From NCBI GenBank assembly GCA_025774405.1, contig JALGWB010000047.1, forward strand, positions 1-10,636: a stretch of DNA of 10,636 nucleotides. Direction: 5' to 3'. This stretch comes from a bacterium (lineage in GTDB: Bacteria; Arandabacterota; Arandabacteria; Arandabacterales; Arandabacteraceae). The notes under the pieces are model-generated. The model made no database searches, had not been told where the DNA came from, and worked only from the letters and a program-made list of their open reading frames with translations. Of this stretch, positions 7,632 through 10,636 are shown piece after piece. Position 1 is the stretch's first letter. Each line of letters starts with the position of its first letter. Made by a program: the position numbers and the translations under genes.

Positions 7632-8357
7632 TCATGAGTTGTCTTCTAATAACTTCCTCCACATACTACTCCCACTTTTTCCATAAATCTTCTCGAATTC
7701 CTTCGTTAACTGCTCTATCTTGGCCTCAATGACCTCGCAAAGAGACTGTCCTTTCGGATCCTTAAATGTTCTACCTATATGAGCAGCAATTTCGTAAATC
7801 TCCTCCATACATTGGGGGTCATCAGAGATAAACTCCCAGAATTCCCTTCCGGAAATCCAGTCAACCCCGCCTTCTCTTTGCACATATTTTTTGACGATAC
7901 TGCTCACCCGTGCCTTACTGCCATAACACATGCCATAAAGTGCCAATGAACCACGGTTGCGTCTTTGGGCAGAGCGCAAAAGTTGAGCTATTCTTACTCC
8001 CAAATCCTTTGGAATTGTATTTGGACCACTCTTGACTTGAATATGGTGATGCCTTCCCTCCTTAGTCTTCAGAATATCGGCCCCTTCGAAGCCAGTGCCT
8101 TCAGAGAATACCCTGGCACTGTCCTGTAAAGCAATACCGAATGATGTCACAGTTCCTCTTTCGAGTCTTTGACCTACAAGCCACCTCACAATTGCCCCTG
8201 AATTATCGAGACCTAATTCATGCGAGAGGATTCTAATAAGAAATGGATTAATGTCTAAGTCACCCAGCTTCAATCTCCTGACCGTCTTGACACGATTTAG
8301 TAAAAACCTTCTAAAGATTTGCTCTATTTGCCTCCGCTTTTCATCATCAAGTGGCAT
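7632..8357 (-). CDS. Type II restriction endonuclease, EcoO109I/PmeII-like
   Basis: A 241-residue predicted PD-(D/E)xK nuclease that would cut unmodified DNA at a specific site. Seen: an N-terminal helical half with the conserved-looking segment RLERGTVTSFGIALQD (64-79), then EGADIL with D94, and HIQVKSGPNT (105-114) giving Q107-x-K109. The D...QxK arrangement followed by SGPN is the hallmark I associate with the EcoO109I and PmeII families. The C-terminal half is helical with a coiled-coil-like stretch (about 205-225). The ATG at 8357 is preceded by GGAGGAG at seven bases. It is the first gene of a two-gene operon with a methylase, which supports a restriction role over a repair or virulence nuclease. 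Restriction nuclease is likely, the exact family less certain, and the recognition sequence unknown. Confidence 0.8.
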   Translation of the reverse strand: MPLDDEKRRQIEQIFRRFLLNRVKTVRRLKLGDLDINPFLIRILSHELGLDNSGAIVRWLVGQRLERGTVTSFGIALQDSARVFSEGTGFEGADILKTKEGRHHHIQVKSGPNTIPKDLGVRIAQLLRSAQRRNRGSLALYGMCYGSKARVSSIVKKYVQREGGVDWISGREFWEFISDDPQCMEEIYEIAAHIGRTFKDPKGQSLCEVIEAKIEQLTKEFEKIYGKSGSSMWRKLLEDNS

Positions 8358-8440
8358 GCTCCTGCTCCTCCAGCCTGACCGATTGCTTGTCTCAACTTCT
8401 ACCCATCCCCTCTCTGGACGCTGTTGCGCCTCAGCTTCCC

Positions 8441-8470
8441 AGCATAAAGGAAGTTCGGAGCTTCAGTCAA
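8441..8470 (-). promoter_or_regulatory. Probable promoter of the restriction-modification operon
   Basis: On the minus strand TTGACT (8470-8465), an 18-base spacer and TATGCT (8446-8441) form a plausible sigma70 promoter; the -10 equals the one proposed for the aminotransferase gene. Transcription would begin near 8434, about 77 bases before the nuclease ATG. The spacer contains an imperfect 15-base dyad (8451-8465, GAAG arms against CTTC) that could be an operator, though no controller gene is present. Confidence 0.5.
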
Positions 8471-8671
8471 GGGCCGGTGCGGTTAGGCAAACCTTGAAAG
8501 AAGTTGAAACAGCCACGAGCCTGGCTCATCTCGCCACACACCGCCCTGAGCCCTTGCCCCTAAATGCGTGGTGACGTGTCGCCTTCGTCTCATCAAGATT
8601 AAGGAATTCCCAGGATGCTTTTCCGACGTACAGGACTGGGCAGTCGGTGTCATTCCCCTCTTCCGCCCGAC
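8471..8671. other. Non-coding gap between the kinase operon and the restriction-modification operon
   Basis: About 200 bases between the kinase stop and the next promoter. I see no gene with a ribosome-binding site. The best candidate for a transcription stop on the minus strand is a small hairpin, AGCCA-GGCTCG-TGGCT (8526-8511), followed by GTTTC and then a mixed T/C stretch. It is short and lacks a true T-run, so termination here is uncertain and some read-through into the restriction module is possible. Confidence 0.3.
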
Positions 8672-9583
8672 CTAGGCAGTAAGCTCGTAGATCAATTTTA
8701 GCATAGGCTCTTTTACTATGCTGAAGGTTGCCCGTGGCAGCATCTTCCTGAGTTCCCTCCTGACAAGACGCACAAGTGGCCTATCCTGAAAGAGCCCTCC
8801 AGTTGCATAGATAGGAAATTCGCCGGGCAGTTTGGTCTTGGCGTGGACTACACAAATGAGACTGGTAATTTCAGTGGCAGTGCTGCGCCAGATTTCCCTC
8901 GCGGATCGACTACCCAGACTGTACGCCTCAGCGACAACCATTGCTGCTTCGGCAATCTTTCGGACATCCCACCCAGATACAACTTGAGATAGTTCATGAG
9001 GCTTGCACTTGTAGTAGTCGAGTATCATCAAGGTCAACCTGGAAGGCCTCTCGGCATCGATTTCCCATAAAGCCTGGCGTAAAGCCCGTTGTCCCACCCC
9101 CAAGCCGCATCCAAGATCGAAAGAGCTGCCCCAACCACCCACCCTCACCTTCTGTAAACCACCACTCTCGTGCCTTACTCCAACACAGACACTTCCAGTT
9201 CCAGCAACAATCACTATACCGTCTTCGCCCTCAAGCAGAGCCTCAACAAGAACATCAACATCAGCCATAATTCTCACTTTGACCGTTGCACCTGACCTGC
9301 CAAGCGCATCTCTTGCAAGTTTGCCACAATGGACTCTCATCTCTCTCGAGCCGGCACCCGCCAGGGCAAGTGTAGCCTTTATGGTCTCGGGCTGAGGACG
9401 TATTTTCCGGAGCAGAGGCAGGATGAGATTCTCAAGCCTTCTTTCAAACTCTCGAGCAGATAAGAGTCTTGGGTTGAGCCCCAGATGCATATAGCTGAAA
9501 AGGCGCTCGGATTCACAGACAAGCATTGCCCTCGCCCTCGAAGCGCCACCATCTACGCACAGAGTTGCTTTTCGGGAGGACAC
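8672..9583 (-). CDS. BadF/BadG/BcrA/BcrD-family ATPase, N-acetylglucosamine-kinase-like
   Basis: A 303-residue cytoplasmic member of the ASKHA (actin/hexokinase) superfamily, expected to phosphorylate an amino sugar with ATP. Seen: phosphate-1 loop DGGASRARAMLV (11-22), the candidate catalytic D108 in MADVD, phosphate-2 motif IVAGTGSV (125-132), GGWGSSFDLG (149-158) and the adenosine motif ATGGLF (260-265). Length matches the family (about 300). One oddity: the usual GGWG...GDEGS segment of GlcNAc kinases reads FDLGC here (156-160), losing the acidic Glu, so substrate or activity may differ. The start is GTG, preceded by GGAGG. The stop of the upstream glycosidase-like gene is 18 bases away, so the pair is an operon. 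The alternative of a glucosamine or other hexosamine kinase is open. Confidence 0.85.
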   Translation of the reverse strand: MSSRKATLCVDGGASRARAMLVCESERLFSYMHLGLNPRLLSAREFERRLENLILPLLRKIRPQPETIKATLALAGAGSREMRVHCGKLARDALGRSGATVKVRIMADVDVLVEALLEGEDGIVIVAGTGSVCVGVRHESGGLQKVRVGGWGSSFDLGCGLGVGQRALRQALWEIDAERPSRLTLMILDYYKCKPHELSQVVSGWDVRKIAEAAMVVAEAYSLGSRSAREIWRSTATEITSLICVVHAKTKLPGEFPIYATGGLFQDRPLVRLVRRELRKMLPRATFSIVKEPMLKLIYELTA

Positions 9584-9601
9584 CTTGACCTCCAGCAGAG
9601 A

Positions 9602-10636
9602 CTACTTTCCCTGGAGATATTGCTTGTAGCGAAGGGCATAGTCACTGTTAAAGACTGAAATCCCTAACGTACCCCTCGCCTCGGCGATCTCGATCTGACG
9701 AACGAAGATACTATCATTGAAACCATCTAGATAAGCACCAATACCAGCCAGAAGTTTCTTCGATGGAACGCGCTCAAGATAGGCATCGAGCCTCTGCTCG
9801 AAGGCTTCGTTGTCTGTCGTATAAAGCATCGGAGCTATGAAGTCGAGATAGCCACGTCCCACCCACTCAACCGCATCCTGGAGATAGTAGTCACGTCCAC
9901 GCTCAAGTATCTGCCAGACGGCGGCTGAAACCCTGATGCCGGGTCGAATCAGACGTGCGGTATAGGCGATTGATCCTACAAACTCCGTTAGTTTGCTACG
10001 CCTCCAATCAGCGAACGAGATGCTTGTATCCTCGAGAGCCTGGCGGTAGGCTGATCGGCTGGCATGGTCATACGAGTATGATGAATCGGGAAAGCGAACA
10101 TAGTCGAGATGGAGCCCATCGATATCATACTTGCTTACTAAATCCTCGATGACTTTGAGAATATGCTCATGAACGCTGGGATGAGTCGGGCTCAGGAAGA
10201 CATAATTGTGTCTGTTCTCATCCTTCTTCAGGGACATCACCTGACCTGATCTTTCACGTGCAAGCCAGCCTGGCTGAACATGCATGATATGAAGGGGCAG
10301 TGACCTCGGCGGTGGGCTGCCTTTGGTTGAAACATGCCATGCCGGAAACACATTTATCCAGACATGAACTTCGATCCCCAACCTTCTTCCCTGCTCAATC
10401 GCCTTGGCAAGTGGATCCCATCCAGGATTCTTGCCAAGCGTTCCTGTCAGAACAGCAGACCACGGCTCATAAGCAGATCTATAAAGCGCATCACAGGAAC
10501 CGCGCACCTGAAAGAACACGAGGTTGACACCTGCTTGTTTGAGCTCATCAAAGATTCTTCTTAGATCACCCTCGGTCCTGAAAGCCCAGCGGGTTATCCA
10601 GGCAGCTTTGACGGACTCATGTTGATGCTCAAGTGT
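9602..10636 (-). CDS. GHL10/DUF187-type glycoside hydrolase-like protein, N-terminus cut by the window edge
   Basis: A TIM-barrel protein of the family 10-like glycosylhydrolase group (GHL10, formerly DUF187). Relatives are usually exported and act on polysaccharide or cell-wall glycans. The frame stays open from the right edge, giving 344 visible residues. A GTG exists at 10519, but 39 upstream residues continue the family signature (AAWITRW, visible residues 11-17, then DLRRIFDELKQAGVN at 24-38, leading into FFQVRG), so the true start, and any signal peptide, lies beyond 10636. Other family blocks: YEPWSAVLTGTLGKNPGWDPL (about 56-76), HVWINVFPAW (91-100), GLHLDYVRFP (174-183) with the likely catalytic Asp, and DFIAPMLYT (265-273). 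It ends 18 bases before the sugar-kinase gene. The hydrolytic activity of GHL10 is largely inferred from fold and conserved acids. Confidence 0.88.
   Translation of the reverse strand, partial: TLEHQHESVKAAWITRWAFRTEGDLRRIFDELKQAGVNLVFFQVRGSCDALYRSAYEPWSAVLTGTLGKNPGWDPLAKAIEQGRRLGIEVHVWINVFPAWHVSTKGSPPPRSLPLHIMHVQPGWLARERSGQVMSLKKDENRHNYVFLSPTHPSVHEHILKVIEDLVSKYDIDGLHLDYVRFPDSSYSYDHASRSAYRQALEDTSISFADWRRSKLTEFVGSIAYTARLIRPGIRVSAAVWQILERGRDYYLQDAVEWVGRGYLDFIAPMLYTTDNEAFEQRLDAYLERVPSKKLLAGIGAYLDGFNDSIFVRQIEIAEARGTLGISVFNSDYALRYKQYLQGK

Noticed and set aside
7681..7709. Internal promoter for the methylase gene (TTAACG, 17 bases, TTATGG on the minus strand)
   Set aside because: Both hexamers match the consensus weakly and lie in coding sequence; not strong enough to call.
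8251..8574. A 107-codon plus-strand frame over the nuclease start and leader
   Set aside because: It overlaps the nuclease gene and its promoter on the other strand, is low in recognisable features and has no ribosome-binding site.
10517..10519. GTG at 10519 as the start of the GHL10 gene
   Set aside because: The 39 codons upstream to the window edge continue the conserved family sequence in frame, so the start lies outside the window.

Overview
The window reads as an ordinary stretch of bacterial chromosome with one accessory insert. Bacterial origin is supported by strong Shine-Dalgarno sequences (GAGGAGG, AGGAGG) about 7-8 bases before most starts, sigma70-like promoters, GTG starts, and tightly packed operons. 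The housekeeping-type genes have balanced to slightly GC-rich composition and use ATA, AGA and AGG codons freely. I cannot name the phylum. A peptide- or sugar-fermenting, possibly uncultured lineage would fit, but that is a guess.

Layout. (1) 80-547, minus strand: a MarR-type regulator with a near-consensus promoter whose 17-bp spacer is almost entirely a perfect inverted repeat, a likely autoregulatory operator. (2) 928-5088, plus strand: a peptide/amino-acid cassette made of a PLP aminotransferase (LysN/Aro8-like), a 628-residue OPT-family transporter and a short M29-like aminopeptidase. The transporter and peptidase are 12 bases apart, and the peptidase ribosome-binding site overlaps the transporter stop. 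A coherent reading is peptide uptake, hydrolysis to free amino acids, and transamination. (3) 5089-5408: a 320-base convergent gap with no gene. (4) 8357-5409, minus strand: a two-gene restriction-modification module. An EcoO109I/PmeII-like nuclease comes first and is followed after 9 bases by a large zinc-ribbon DNA methyltransferase. The module is visibly AT-richer than its neighbours, which fits horizontal acquisition. (5) 8358-8671: a leader holding the probable promoter of that module. (6) 10636-8672, minus strand: a GHL10/DUF187-type glycoside hydrolase-like protein that runs off the right edge, followed after 18 bases by a BadF/BadG-type ATPase/sugar kinase resembling N-acetylglucosamine kinase. 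These two probably act on amino-sugar or cell-wall-derived glycans.

The most noteworthy items are the restriction-modification module (methylase with five CxxC knuckles between its two catalytic motifs, nuclease with a QxK active-site variant, nuclease gene ahead of methylase gene, no controller gene), the operator embedded in the marR promoter, and the departures from family consensus in the aminopeptidase (short) and the sugar kinase (altered GDEGS motif). I saw no RNA gene, CRISPR array, insertion sequence or broken gene.
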